The notes under the pieces are model-generated. The model was not told the origin of the DNA, searched no databases, and saw only the letters and a list, made by a program, of their open reading frames with translations. This document shows, one piece after another, positions 35,498-48,284 of a DNA stretch of 64,000 nucleotides; position 1 is the stretch's first letter, and every line of letters starts with the position of its first letter. This stretch comes from Epiperipatus broadwayi (taxonomy: Eukaryota > Onychophora > Udeonychophora > Euonychophora > Peripatidae): contig JAQFVV010006203.1 of assembly GCA_028023455.1 (NCBI GenBank), forward strand, positions 6,108,821-6,172,820, written 5' to 3'. The position numbers and the translations under genes were made by a program.

Positions 35498-35925
35498 TGC
35501 TTTAGTCTTTTTAACATTTATCTTTATTTCCTACTTTCATCTGATAACTCCTGCAACATTTTCTGCAGCTCTAAAGCATTATTTGCAAAAACAACTACAT
35601 CACCTGCAAAATCCAAATGACTTAAATAATCTCCATTTACTTTCACTCCTTTAGCTTCTCATTTTAATCCACAAATTATTTCTTGCAGCACTGTTGTAAA
35701 AAGTTTTGGAGATATGGAGTCACCCTGTCTTACACTCTTCTCAATGTTGACTTTCCTAGTATCATTATGTAATCTAATTGCTAATGTTGCATTTTTATAA
35801 ATATTCTTCACAATATGACAATATCCTGGCTCTATATCTTGATGAGCCATAACTTTAATTACTGAAGAAATGTTTATAGAATCAAATGCCTTTTTATAAT
35901 CTACAAATCCAAAGCATAATGGCAA
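35498..35925 (-). pseudogene. RTE reverse transcriptase, catalytic core (motifs A, B, C)
   Basis: The frame 35659-35925 reads 'FVDYKKAFDSINISSVIKVM' (motif A, catalytic Asp in DYKKAFD) and later 'SVRQGDSISPKLFTTVLQEI' (motif B, RQGD). The continuation past the stop reads 'VNGDYLSHLDFAGDVVVFAN' (motif C). RT motif C should be FADD, and here the first Asp is Gly (FAGD, near 35600-35615). Together with stops and frameshifts this makes the enzyme dead. It joins the C-terminal piece downstream. Confidence 0.85.
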
Positions 35926-36192
35926 CTCTTATTCATTTGTTCTTCCTATAACTTCTCTCAATACCTGGATATGATCTACTGTACTAAAACAATTTTTAGA
36001 TCCAGCTTGTTCTCTTGGTTGGTAGAAATCCAATGTACTCTATAGACGAGTTGTAATTATCTTGGTAAAAAATTTGTACAAAACTGATAAAAGGATGATA
36101 GGTCTTTAATTTCTAATATCTTCTTTATAACCTTTTTTAAATATTAATACTGCATTCTTCCAATCATCAGATACGTCTTTATCATTTAGACA

Positions 36193-38104
36193 TTTGGTAT
36201 TATAACAGTCGGAGTATATGGTCTCTTTCGCTATCTGCTGTACAGGAGGCCAATAGGGCAATTTGATCCTAGAAAATTTATAATGTAGGCAGATACTTCT
36301 TGTTAAAATCTAAATTTTGACTATTAGCCCATGCCACTAGGTCAAGGACTAGCTAAGATTTAAAATCTAAATTCCTAAATATATTTCAATATTAAAATAA
36401 AAAAATAAATAAACCACCGCCAGTAATAATCACAAAACATTTATTTACGCACATATAACTTTGAGGAATAAATTAATATTACTTTAGATTTTATTATTAA
36501 TTTTAAATTTAAATTGTTATTTTAGTAAGTCCGCACAGATGGATAGTTTATATAATATTTTTATTTTAGAATGTTGAGCATAGATAAGCTACATAAATTA
36601 CGCAATTAAAACTTCAAAACATCCAACCTCAGGCTAAAAGTTCATAGCTAAACTAATGTTCGCTTCCTGATATACAGATGCAACCAATGCAATATGAAGA
36701 TGACAGCATAAAACCAAGCTGACAGGAATGTGCATCTGCAGCATGATATTATTTAAAAGAAATGATCCTCATCCAGTACAGGAATGTGTGTCTGTCTGGT
36801 GAAGGAATCATGTATATAAAACATTAAAGAGAAATGTTACATATGGAGAGGGTCATTGCCAACTTATACTCCCTATCCATAAAGCGAAAGGAGATCAATG
36901 TCGCAGGGAATACTCTGCGTCCATTTGCAACATGATGACTACACCTTTGGATCATGCATTCATTTAGGCATGTCTAACACGCTTCACATTACGTTGATAT
37001 AAATACCCATATATCCCTCCACCAACATCGACTCAACTACAAAACAAAGTCTGAAATAAACCCCAATGATCTAACCCCAAACTTAACAACTCTATGCAGC
37101 CATCTACACCCAACTTTAAATTTAATAATTTAATTAACACATAATAATTATATTAAAAAAAAAACAGAAATGGAAATGATTAATTCGCAAACGTTATACA
37201 TAAAAAAAAAAATTAATAACGGATTTAGAGTTCTTTTAAGTCAGATAAAAGTTCATACTTTAGGTTACTAATTGAAAGTTTGTTTGAAAAATTGATCTAT
37301 AAGTTCATATTGATAAAAGTTTATACTTCCTATGATTTCAGCAGATTTATAGAAGTCCATCCTAGTGATCACTTTTGTAGATTGTCTGTCCTCCTTGGAA
37401 ATGAAGCTGCTACTTGACATTCATTTGATCAGAAACTGTCATCGGGAGGCCTCAGCTGGTGCATGCAAAGGAAACTAATTTTATTGCCAGAACCCTACAG
37501 CATGGAGTCCACAATACAGCTACAAGATTAATAGTCAGATTAAAACAACAACTAATGAATTCAATAATTTTCTTTTTATAGTATTAGGCCTCCCTTATCA
37601 CTAAATTTTATGGATCCATAAACATGATGTCACTGATCCTAAGGTCCGGATGTTTTCCTTTCTGCCCTGTGCGTGGCTTGATGCTTGCATTGGTCAATCT
37701 TTAATTTTTTTATATCTCTCATCTGAACTTTCAATTATTTAAGTGCCCCAAGGGGTAGTTTGCTTTACATTTAATTAATAAAACAATCATTTCCATTTAT
37801 TAAAATTAAACGATTCTTAAAATAGAAATTAATTAACATTTATTTATTTATAACATTTATTTATATTTTCTTTTATATAACTTTTTTACTAAAAGTAATA
37901 ATCTTTAGATCTTTACTTTTTTTTTTTTCATTTCTTACCTTTAAATACTTTTTTTTTTTAATAATTTTCCATTTATGCAATAACATATATGTTAAATATA
38001 ACTCTTAATTTTCTTTTAGTTTTTAATAAATCAATTTTATTTAAAAATTATTTTCCCCATTATTTTAATTTTAAAATAAAGTAGTGGTATATGTATACCA
38101 TTAC
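36193..38104. mobile_element. ~1.9-kb insertion splitting RTE copy B
   Basis: RTE copy A is continuous at the corresponding place (near 13620-13650), so this block must be inserted into copy B. The first part (about 36196-37110, starting 'cagtcggagtatatggtctc') is visibly less AT-rich than the surroundings. The later part (37140-38090) is AT-rich, apart from 37370-37540. I found no convincing terminal repeats, no clean target duplication and no coding remnant, so the class is unknown. More than one insertion is possible. Confidence 0.6.
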
Positions 38105-39200
38105 AGTATATAACTTTGCTAAAAAAATGTATATTTCTTCATCTGCTTCTTTTAATATATCGATTATAATTTCATCATTACCTGGAGCTTTCCCTTTCTT
38201 CATAAATTTAAATGCATGTCTCACTTCATTTCAAATTCTGGGCAATTCGAAAGATATAATAGATATACGAGGTACTTGTTCTTTATTACTATATAATCCT
38301 TGATAGAAGTCTTCTACCCATTTCATGATGTCTCTCATTTTAGTAATAATTCCATCTTTTTTTCTTATTACAGATATAAATTTCCTACCAAAACCAAAAT
38401 GTTTACACTCTTTAGACTTTTATTCTCTTCTACAGCTTTCCTTGCTAGTTCACAGTTATACTTTCTCATATCATTTTCAACTCTTTTCCGCACCATTTTA
38501 AAAAATTTGAGATATTCAATCCTTTTTAATGCATCATTTTTGTATATTTTCATATTCCTTCTTTTCTTCATAAATTCTCTAGTCTCAATAAAAATTTTAT
38601 TGGTCAATTGCTGCTTCTTTCTACCAGCTATTTTTGTTGCAGTTTTTAAAAGTGTATCAGTTATTTTCTTATTAATTTCAGTCAAATCTGAATCATATTC
38701 AAAATATACTAATACTTGAAATTGATTTATAAGTTCTAATTTAAATTCATTAGAATGTTTCTGAAGATTAGGAATATCAACAGTAAATATTGTTTTTCTT
38801 AATAATTTTTGTCTCTCTGGTTTTGCATTAACACGTCTCTTACATCTTACTAATCGATGATCACTTCCTGTGTTATATTTATTAAGAATATTACAATCTT
38901 GAAATATGTATTTTCTGTTAGTCAAAATATAATCCAATTCTGCTGTACCTTCATTTGGATGCTTCCATGTCCTTTTAATATTTTTCTCAAAAAAAGAATT
39001 CATAATATAGTTTTTCTTTTTCTGCAAACTCCACAAGTCTATGTCCTCGCTCATTTCTATTACCATAACCAAAATTACCTGTAGCACATTCATCTTTCAT
39101 TTGTTTACCAATTCTAGCATTAAAGTCATATTGTTTACTCTGATCAAAAGCCTTTTGTACATCCATATAAAAATCTTCTGCATTTGGTATCTGCTATTAA
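38105..39200 (-). mobile_element. RTE-type LINE, copy B, 5' part (minus strand)
   Basis: It continues the minus-strand RTE element after the 1.9-kb interruption. It encodes the endonuclease C-terminus and the linker to the RT (see 38368-39093). Upstream (39100-39200) the similarity to copy A fades, so the copy is 5'-truncated or decayed. The plus-strand frames at 38300, 38857 and 39041 are antisense shadows. Confidence 0.85.
38368..39093 (-). pseudogene. RTE APE-type endonuclease C-terminus plus linker to RT
   Basis: This 241-aa open frame contains 'KRTWKHPNEGTAELDYILTN' (the usual form is TWxSPDGxxxNQIDYI) and 'NKYNTGSDHRLVRCK' (the conserved SDH of APE-like nucleases with the catalytic His). 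A charged linker and 'YNCELARKAVEENKSLK' lead toward the RT. The nuclease nicks target DNA to prime reverse transcription. The usual N-terminal catalytic residues are not in this frame. The ATG at 39093 is a chance start, and the frame is a fragment of a larger ORF. Confidence 0.85.
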
Positions 39201-39596
39201 GTTCTATAACTAATCTTTATAGAAGATAATATATTCAAGCACATAAATTTTTATAAATATATACTAGAAATATATCATATTACAAAGTTCATTTTGCAAT
39301 GAATTATTATCATAATCAAAATCTTTATATTACTCATCTTTTCAAATTAGTTCAATAAAAAATACGCCATGTTTTCCAAGCAAATTAATTAATACTACAT
39401 ATTTTACATACCCATTAATTGATATGCTAATAATTCTGGTATAAATATGACAGAATTCTATTATCTTTTTACAATGTTTTTCATTACCTTACACAACTCT
39501 GGCTCAACATTCATAGAATTAATCTAAATTCTCTACCAGCTGTGAAGGCTGCACCTTATTACAATTGTATTATTTTTTATACAACCAACACATTTA

Positions 39597-39735
39597 AATT
39601 TATGTGACCAATCCAGATTACTGCAGAACTTTACCCTTTAGCTAAGAATAGCTAGATATCCATTTATCAACCATTTCTTAATGATTAACTAGATTGGCAT
39701 GGGCTGTCAATCTAGAAAAAAAAAAAATCCTAAGC
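39597..39735 (+). repeat. Dispersed SINE-like repeat fragment (family A)
   Basis: It contains 'gaccaatccagattactgca', 'ctttagctaagaatagctag' and 'ccatttatcaaccat', then 'gattaactagattggcatgg' and an A-run near 39715. It is the best preserved of the family A copies. Its order of words matches 781-905 and 42030-42150. Confidence 0.5.
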
Positions 39736-42029
39736 CTGTTTGTGATAATTATGTCCAAAGATTACAACATGTAACATTACTAATTCTATGAATTTAATTA
39801 GATATATATGTAATCCAAATCTATAAATTGTTCAACTGGAAATAATATCTTAATTATTCCAATAAAGTTTATGCAAATTATGAAATCAAACTGTCTTCAA
39901 TACATGCCACAAAACAATTATCCTGAAGAGCTGATTGACTGGTTATTTTAGAATGATATCAAAGGTCGTAAGTTTATATTACTGACAATTTGAATGATTT
40001 ATGCAAACCTTGAGTAGTTAATTTATATATATATATATAATTGTTTACATTATATAAAAGATTATATTAATATTTGATCAAATTCATTATAAATTACTTT
40101 ATAAAATATTATATACAAATAATTAAAAAATTATCTTAAAAAATAATGGAGTAAAATTTTGGAAAAAATAAAAAACTTTTACAGGAGATAATAATGTTTG
40201 TATGGAGGAGATTGATGGGGAAAGAAACTGTAAATGTTCTGTTACATATGTGATCATTAAACAATGGAAAATAAAGTTCTTAAGAATTTAAGTGATGAGG
40301 TTTTTAATTATTCTTTCTTTTATTACATCTGATTCTTTTCTACCATATGGCAATACCCAATAAGCATAAAAATATAAAGATATGGCCTCAGATATGAGTT
40401 CACCAAGTGTGCACTTATATTATTGTATAAAAGATAATAGATATGCACATTCACGCACAAGATAATAAAAATACAGATAATCTCATATATATTAGTATAT
40501 GTTAGTGAACAATATACTAGAATTAATAAATGGACATATTAACATTTGGATATTTTCAACAGAACTAACATACTAATAGATAATATAGATAGTTGCAAAG
40601 ATATTCACTTATTTATTGTTATTATTATTATGTGCTGTCAAGATGTCAACACCTGGAAGTCGGATAGCATTTCTCTAGAATATTCATCATTTTTTGTTTG
40701 TTTTTTTTAGACTCTCCTTGATAAAGATAGTGGATGCATCAATGTTATTGGTGATTATCCTATTTTCTTTCAGCATCGCCCTCTACAAGCACTATGCGTG
40801 TTTAAAGTAAATTAAATTATATTACGAAAATAATTTCAACATGATCATTTATGATCAATGATAATTTTCATATGTACAGTAGTCTCCTAAAGCACCCATA
40901 TATCTCATTATCCAAAAAATTTACACAAGTTATTCATCACCAACACAGTTCAAAACATTTTCCTATTCTTAGTGTCCAACATTCACATCAAATATCATAA
41001 CTTAACCAGTACTGATCTTCATTCTAAACACTATTTCTCAACATCTAAAGATCTTTTCCAGCCTTTTCATTGCAGTTATACCCACTTGTTTAGACCAAGA
41101 TGAATCTCTAGCTGGATTATTTGCTATTACTGAATGTTCCAAATAACAAAAAATAAGGCAGTTATAAATTTAACACATGTTGTTTAGCAACTATAGGCTA
41201 TCTGTGCAATCTTAGATGAAACTCTAACCATTTATTTCCAAAAAAATTTCTTCAAATCATTCTATAACTGTATTTTAATATCTATAACATTACTGTAGTT
41301 TGATACTATCCTTATATATATCACAAACATACATTTTTATCTGAATATTTTTATTGAAATTATAGAAAAAAAAGAATTTTTAAAAAAACATTAAAATGCT
41401 CTACTTTAGAGAATATTTATTTTAATTAATTACTTATATATAAATATAATATTTTATTTCTTTTTAGAATTAAAAAAGCACACACAAACTTACTGAAGAA
41501 ACAACTTGTGATCCATCGCTGTACCTGGTGATCCCTTTTCTCTCATCCCCATCCATTTTTGCTACCACTCCTTACCCTTTATAATTATCAGCTAAATCCA
41601 GCACCATGTGATCTAAATAGGAAAACGCCCAAATCAATACAAGGTAGATTGGCATTGATAAATGTAAAAAAAAAAAAAAAAGCAAATAAAAATAGAACTG
41701 ATTTAATAAAAGTGTTATTTTTACAGGTTTTCTTTTTTTATCAATCTGTACCCACCCCAATCTTTAAATTCAGTTTCATTCAGTCTGAAAATTCAGTAAA
41801 TTGAAATGTTTAAAATTAACAATTTTTTTTTTTAGAAAATTATAATATAATCCTAATAAAGCCTCACAAATTAAAAATAATATTTGATGTGTTTTTTGTT
41901 TTTAAAAAAAGCAAAGATAACCATGGGCTCAATCGCCTAGGAATGTGACACTTCTTCCATCAATAAAGCGATAACCCCGTCGCAATACTGTCTTTCTTTC
42001 TTTTTTTTTTTTTTTTGCAGTCAGTATAT

Positions 42030-42150
42030 TGACACTTATCTAACCAATCCAGATACGTTTATTCTTTAGCTAAGAATATACCATTTCCTAATTATTTTTG
42101 GATGATTAGCTAGTTTGGTACCTGGCTTGTTTATTGGGAGAGAGGACTAC
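42030..42150 (+). repeat. Dispersed SINE-like repeat fragment (family A)
   Basis: It contains 'taaccaatccagat', 'ctttagctaagaata', 'taccatttcctaatt' and 'ggatgattagctagtttggt', in the same order as the copy at 39597. Confidence 0.5.
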
Positions 42151-42302
42151 ACATGCTTATAAAATGAAAAATTTTCAATGTTTACCTACCCCTCAACGTT
42201 TGTTTTTTTAAATAAGCAGCTAATAACTAGTTTATAAAAATTAATAGTAAATTTATCAATCATTATGTTTAAATATATATATATGCATTATATTAATAAT
42301 CT

Positions 42303-42650
42303 TTATTAGTCATTCATTAGACTAGAAACTATCCATTTAAAAAATAATATTTCTGTAGTGTAATTTTTACTACACCACTCAAGCAATATAGGGATTGGTT
42401 TCTATCTGCTTTTAACACATTGTGGAAGGATTCAATTATAAACATATAACCAAAGATATTGAAAAGATATATGATCTCCAAGATGAACATTTTGTGCTGA
42501 ACCAGCATTCTTCAGTTGGCCCAGATCATAATCTCTTAGATGTATTATCATTGTTCAGTACTACTTAATGGAAGTATAGTAATAATTTTTATCAGTCATT
42601 CATTAGACTAGAAATTGTCCACTTAATGCATAATATTTCTGTAGACTCAT
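42303..42650 (+). repeat. ~60-bp direct repeats flanking a family C fragment
   Basis: 'cattcattagactagaaa' and the following bases ('...gtcca(c/t)tta...ataatatttctgtag') occur at 42303-42358 and 42592-42645. Between them, 42425-42545 matches the left arm of the foldback element at 24752, including 'gctgaaccagcattcttcag'. The arrangement could be an insertion inside a duplicated segment or a composite element. Confidence 0.6.
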
Positions 42651-44930
42651 TACATATCAATAAATCATTCAACAATTAATACTAATTGCAATATTTTTTT
42701 GTGTTCATGTTCTGCTGAAATACTTATCGACCTATGTTTGTCTTGACAAATTATACATTACTTTTTTTTTAAATTTTTGCTACCTGAAAAAATTTCCAAC
42801 TTATAAGATTCAAATCTTAGATTTGTGGTGAAAATGAGTAAATAAGCTGATCTCTACATCGAGGATCCTTTATAATAAAATAAATGCATATATTTTATTG
42901 AAAAAGAACATTTTGGTGCCCCATAACATGTCATGATTCCCCTGAAAAACTCAATGGTTTATTATTACTTAATCAATTTTTCAAATTTTGAATGCATTGG
43001 CCCAATTCACAATTTTTTTTATCAATTATGCTTGCTTGTTCATTTTTATAATCTATCTTAATTATTTTTAAATTTATGTTTTCAATGCTAATCTAGATTA
43101 CTTCTACATTATGTTCATTTTGAAATCATTTAATTTTATTACCTGAAACTGAAAATATTACAACATAATTATTTTACATGGCCTCTTACTTCTTTTCCAG
43201 CTTGTTTAACAATGCATATATGCAGTACACTATTAAATTTTAACATGCAAACATTTCTTAAAATAAGGTACTTTCCGGGAATTATTAGACATCCCTAATT
43301 TTTTAATAATTACATTCAACAAAGAAACAACTCTCTTCAACTTTAATGCAAATTCCAAATTTTATATTTTTTTGAAATATGATAAGCAAAATTGTACTCT
43401 TGAATTTTTTTCTAATAGTTACAGGGTTTAACACCAATTTTTCCTGCTTTCCATATCACAATAAACTATTTGACAAGTGTAACTCAATCATCAATTGGAT
43501 ACATATTTTTCACAAATTTCTAAATACAATTATAAATAGTATGCATACACAATAACGAAAGTGAATGTTTATTTTTCATTTCTATGATAAATGTTGCAAT
43601 TTGTTTAGTAAACATCACTGAACAAATATATCTTATAGAAAAAATTAAAATATTTATTTTAAAACTAAACAGTGTTCTTATTATAACTATTACAGATTGA
43701 ACAAGTCTTTTATAGATTTATGACTTTTCCCATTTAAAGAAATTAATATATATATGAAGCAATATCCTCACAGCTTTATTGTACATCTCCTTTCATAGTT
43801 TCATAAGCTAATGGAAACAAATATTAAATATAAATGCCTGTGCTAAATGCATATTTTCTGTTTTAGTTATTAGCAGTGCAATCCTTGTTTCCACAGTTCT
43901 ATTTTTCTATTATCTTTTGCTACATTTAGAATGACTTCCACATTCAACACTCAATCAATTTTTTAATTAAATGACATACTTTTTTTCTATTTTTATTTTT
44001 TTTTAAAAAAACTTATAATTCAAAACAATAAGATCACAAAATTGTGTTAAGTTTATTTTAAATTAGTAGCATTAAAAATAATGTTCTAAAAGCTTTAAAA
44101 AAATATTTATCTCATTTTATTTTTATTTCAGAAGACATACATAATATAAATACAATAAAAAAACATTCAGGGAAAAAAACTACAAATACTTTAATAAATT
44201 ACCTCTAAAATATATTACATTCAAACATAAAAAACCAAAAGACAAATAAAAGAGAATAATTTGCATTACATAATGCAAAGCCAGATAGGTTAATACCATT
44301 TAGTTATCTTTTTTATTATTCTTTCAGAATCTTTTATTTGCTTTTTAATAATATTTTCAATATTAATACATAATGAAGCAATATATATTTTAAAAAACTA
44401 CTAAATACAGAATTTCAGATCTTTTCTATAATTCACTTACTGTTTTCTAGGAAAAATGGAAAATACACAAAGTTCAAAATGACAAAAAGGCAAAAGAAAA
44501 ATTGATAAATATATCAACCAGAGTAGTGTATTATTATTACTTTTTTAATGTGTGTATTAATTTATCAAAGATTATATAAGTATTAAAATTTATTTTGACT
44601 ATAATGCCCCTCATGATTATGACTAGATTATATACTATTCCAGATTATTAGTTTCTAGATTACAAATGCTCCACCTCTATAGAAATTGAATGTTTATGGT
44701 AGCTGATCCATAAATAAATACTTCATTTCACTACCAGTCACATAACTGAATCTCTTCAAGTGGATTAAATCAAATTAATTCATAGAAAAGGCTTGTTTAT
44801 TTCTTAATAATTTGATTGTATGTATACATATAACATTCATACACATTATTAAATAAGTGAGACAATTTTTATTTTAAATAATTTTTAGATTAATTATATA
44901 ATAATTTATTGATGTTTGTGTACCTAACTT
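42651..44930. other. AT-rich spacer without recognisable gene
   Basis: Poly-T and poly-A tracts and short low-complexity frames only. Nothing recognised. Confidence 0.5.
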
Positions 44931-45079
44931 ATACATTGAGCACAGAATCGATATTTTTTGTTAGCTCTGCTAAAATTTAATCCAGGAATCTTTTTGAGTA
45001 CTATCATACATTGAGCACAGAATCGATATTTTTTGTTACCTCTGCTAAAATTAATCCAGGAATCTTTTTGAGTACTATC
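44931..45079 (+). repeat. Near-identical tandem duplication, 75 + 74 bp
   Basis: Unit 1 (44931-45005) and unit 2 (45006-45079) both run from 'atacattgagcacagaatcg' to 'tctttttgagtactatc'. They differ by two or three bases and one deleted T. High identity in an otherwise decayed region suggests a recent duplication. Confidence 0.95.
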
Positions 45080-47820
45080 ACTCACCACTGCACAAAATTG
45101 CACAGGAAGTATACGTAATCCACAATTTGTATTTAATTCCTATACCAACCATAATTATTAATTACTAATAAAATATTAGTTTTTTAAAAATTTATATTAT
45201 TTTGGCTTTAACAATTTTTTAAATAGCTAATTAGTAAAAAAAAAAAGTCCTTATAATTATACAAGTATCATCAAATTGGAAAAGAATAAAAATCTTTATG
45301 CTGTTATTCCATAAATAAATATCAGTAATAATTTTATACATAAAAAGCCTTTTTCAGCACCTGGTTTAGTGCCTTTTTCAAACGTTAATAATCTATTTAA
45401 CAACTAATTATTTCAGACTATAAACCATCCTGTTCAATAATGGAGTTAAAACAAGCAATAACAATATAAATCATTAAAATAAATCAAAACTGTCATATAG
45501 AAATCCAGTAATTACAAATTAATTGACTATGTCATAACAATACATTAAATATTACATGAATTTTTTACAATTATAATCATCTTATATAATTTTCCATTCA
45601 TTTTTAATTAATCAGTTGTTAACCAAATTTATAGAAGTGTAATAATTTTTAAATTATTTTTAATATATGTTTCATATACTTGTCTTCTTTTTAGATTTTT
45701 GATGTAATTTAAAGGTTTAATACTTTTTGTAGCACTTACAAGAAAATTTCAACTAAAGTTCACATACTAATTTTTAATATAGTACAAATGAAATTAAATT
45801 AATTTTGAAATATCTGTTTAAATAAACTGACTAAAAGAAAATTCTTACAAAAAAACTATTACAAGAAATATATATCATAAAGAAGATGGAGGAATCTTAT
45901 TTCATTATAACAAATGTTTCCATAAATATGTGGATTTTTTTTTTTTTTTTGGAAAATTAAGTACTTTTGTATGTAATAATCTATATAATCCAGCTTCAAA
46001 TTCATTTTTAATTTCTTCAATAAATGTTGCAATATAAGGTTATGCAACATTCATTGATGTGATTTTCTGATGGGTCTTTCTGCAACTGAAGATACTCTAT
46101 ACTCTGTACTTTTCCTCAGAATCCTGAATTGTCAAACATTTTCAATCTTTTTAATTATTGGAATCTTTTTAATTATTGGAAGACTATCAAGAAGCATTCT
46201 TACCATGTTCTAATTACGTAAACAATCAGATTATTCACTTTAACTGAAATAAAAATAATAGAAATGACATTGAATGTTATCACATTTTGGAATGATGAGT
46301 CAAAATATGTTTTGTAAAATAATTTATTTAATATTAATGGAGGGAAATTATTTTTCAAATGTGATATGATAAGAATGTCTCAGAAAAGAATACTGAAAAG
46401 GAAAAAAAACTAACATTTATCTGAAATTTCCATTCGATAACTTAAATATAAATTCATACAAATTACTTAATATGTGCTGTGCTTGCCTGGATTTAATGTA
46501 TTACTAAAGAAAAAATTTCTATTATTATAAATCTTTGGCTATCAAAAAGAGAAAAGTATTTATCCATTACATTAAAATCTTCACTTCAAGTAGAACATCT
46601 AAATACAAAAGCAATTATTGTTTAGTGAAAGAATTTAGATACATTCTCCATTAAGAGGAAATAAAATTTTTCATTTGACTAACTAAATACTCTGCCTATT
46701 AAATTAGTGTTTGAAGTGATCCTATAGCATTAATAATTATGAAAGCTAACAAACATCACAAAGCATTCTTCTTATATATAACACTGCTAAAAGTAATTAT
46801 TTTCAGTATATTCAAGAGACATCTAAATAAAGTGCTTGGATTTAATGCAATTCCTAACTCTTCAGTGATGAAGGTCATTAGCCACAAAGTAATGTAAATA
46901 GGACAGTGCTAAATGTCAATATAATAGCATTAATATCTAGTAATCATTGATTACTCAAGTTTACAATAACAGGTTCTGAAATAGTAAAAAATATTGTTTG
47001 TAAAAGGAGTTATGAAACTAATATCAAGATGCTCTGTGATTTATACTTTTCCTAAAAATGATCCAATATACTAAAACAAATTTAACCAAATAAAAAAATA
47101 TCAAATATACTTAAGATCAATGCAATTGATGATATAGCATATGTATGTTTCTAGCCTTATCATTTTAATACTAATCAGTTGCATGTGTACATGTTTTTTT
47201 AATAATACAACCATGAAATAATATAACTTGATTTTATTTTTGTTAAAAAAAAAATTATGAGATTCACTTTCAGGTTCATATATTTTTACAATTTAGAACA
47301 TTTCAAAAATAAAATTATATTATTATAAGAATGACATTAAGTAAATAAATGAGCATGCCAATTAAGGTACATTATGTTCAACCAAGGCAGTATAAATCTA
47401 TTTGGACATAAATGATCATATATAAATAAATGATCAAATATATGCTATTTGAACTCTGTCATAGAGAAATATGACAAATAACTAATGAAATTGTAAATAT
47501 AATAATAATATGATCAACAGTTTGTGAAAGCATTCAATTTAACATGCAGAAGAAACAAGATATGTGATTTAATGAGATAATGCAAAATCAGTGAAAAGTT
47601 ATCGTGTAGTATATATTTAGATTGCAATAAAAAGACCATAAACAGTGATATATAACAATAAAAAGTATTTGCACATATTTGTATATATGTTTGTTACAGA
47701 TAACAACTGCATGCATATGTATAAATACCATTGATAGCACAATCTGTTTGGTTCAGTTAGATAGACATTTATAGTTATGACCATCATTATGCATTTATTA
47801 TCAAAGCTTCACATCAGATC
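45080..47820. other. AT-rich spacer without recognisable gene
   Basis: A small 18-bp tandem ('atctttttaattattgga', twice) is at about 46145-46180. Nothing else is recognised. The minus-strand frame at 45859-46050 is low-complexity. Confidence 0.5.
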
Positions 47821-47828
47821 GTTTATAG

Positions 47829-48231
47829 CAGGGATGGCCAACTTTTGTGTTCATAATATCTACTTTTTTATTTTAAAAATGTATTGCGACCGACTTGTTG
47901 TCATAGGCGATTGACTTTAACGGGCCAAAAAACTCATTTCCGGGGAATTAAAGCAACATGAGTAATTATTAAAAATATCTATTAATTCAAATTAGCTACA
48001 TTAAATCAAGATTAAAAATATTATTTTCAATAATGATACAGCTTAGTGGACTTCATCTATCTAGAATTGAAAAAAAAAATTAGAACAAAAACAAAAGTAA
48101 CAAAAAAAACTTGAAAATCTTAATTTATTTCACTCATTACCCGACAACTCTTGCCAGATTGGCTTCGCAATCAACCAAAAATGGCTTTGCGTTTGACCAG
48201 TGGATCATGATCGACTTGCTGAATACCCCTG
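47829..48231. mobile_element. Non-autonomous hAT-type DNA transposon with 8-bp target duplication
   Basis: The element starts 'cagggatggccaac' and ends '...gaatacccctg'. These short imperfect terminal inverted repeats are typical of hAT elements. It is flanked by a perfect 8-bp direct repeat 'gtttatag' (47821-47828 and 48232-48239), the target-duplication length of hAT transposition. At 403 bp it encodes no transposase. Subterminal words such as 'gatcgacttgctgaata' and 'gcgaccgacttgttgtcata' are more GC-rich than the surroundings. Confidence 0.9.
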
Positions 48232-48284
48232 GTTTATAGGATCAAATGCTCTGACCCTATCTGTTTAAAAGCATACTAAGGGAA

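Larger units (their letters stand above)
34857..36192 (-). mobile_element. RTE-type LINE, copy B, 3' part (minus strand)
   Basis: This is the 3' half of a minus-strand RTE LINE. The terminus near 34857-34890 has a short (atc)n-like tail, 'catcatgatcatcatcaaca'. The coding remnant upstream includes the RT C-terminal region and RT motifs A, B and C (separate entries). The sequence homologous to copy A breaks near 36192 and resumes near 38105, so the element is split by about 1.9 kb of unrelated DNA. Confidence 0.85.
39201..42302. other. AT-rich spacer with two family A repeat fragments
   Basis: Family A repeat fragments are described at 39597-39735 and 42030-42150. Otherwise there are (TA)n tracts near 40022-40040, poly-A at 41666-41681 and poly-T at 42002-42016, and no coding remnant. 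The two opposed frames at 41559-41804 and 41572-41760 are antisense to each other and low-complexity; neither is convincing. Confidence 0.5.

Noticed and set aside
38300-38719. 139-codon plus-strand open frame
   Set aside because: It is the exact antisense of the RTE endonuclease/linker frame and encodes a Phe/Leu/Ser-rich peptide, so it is a shadow.
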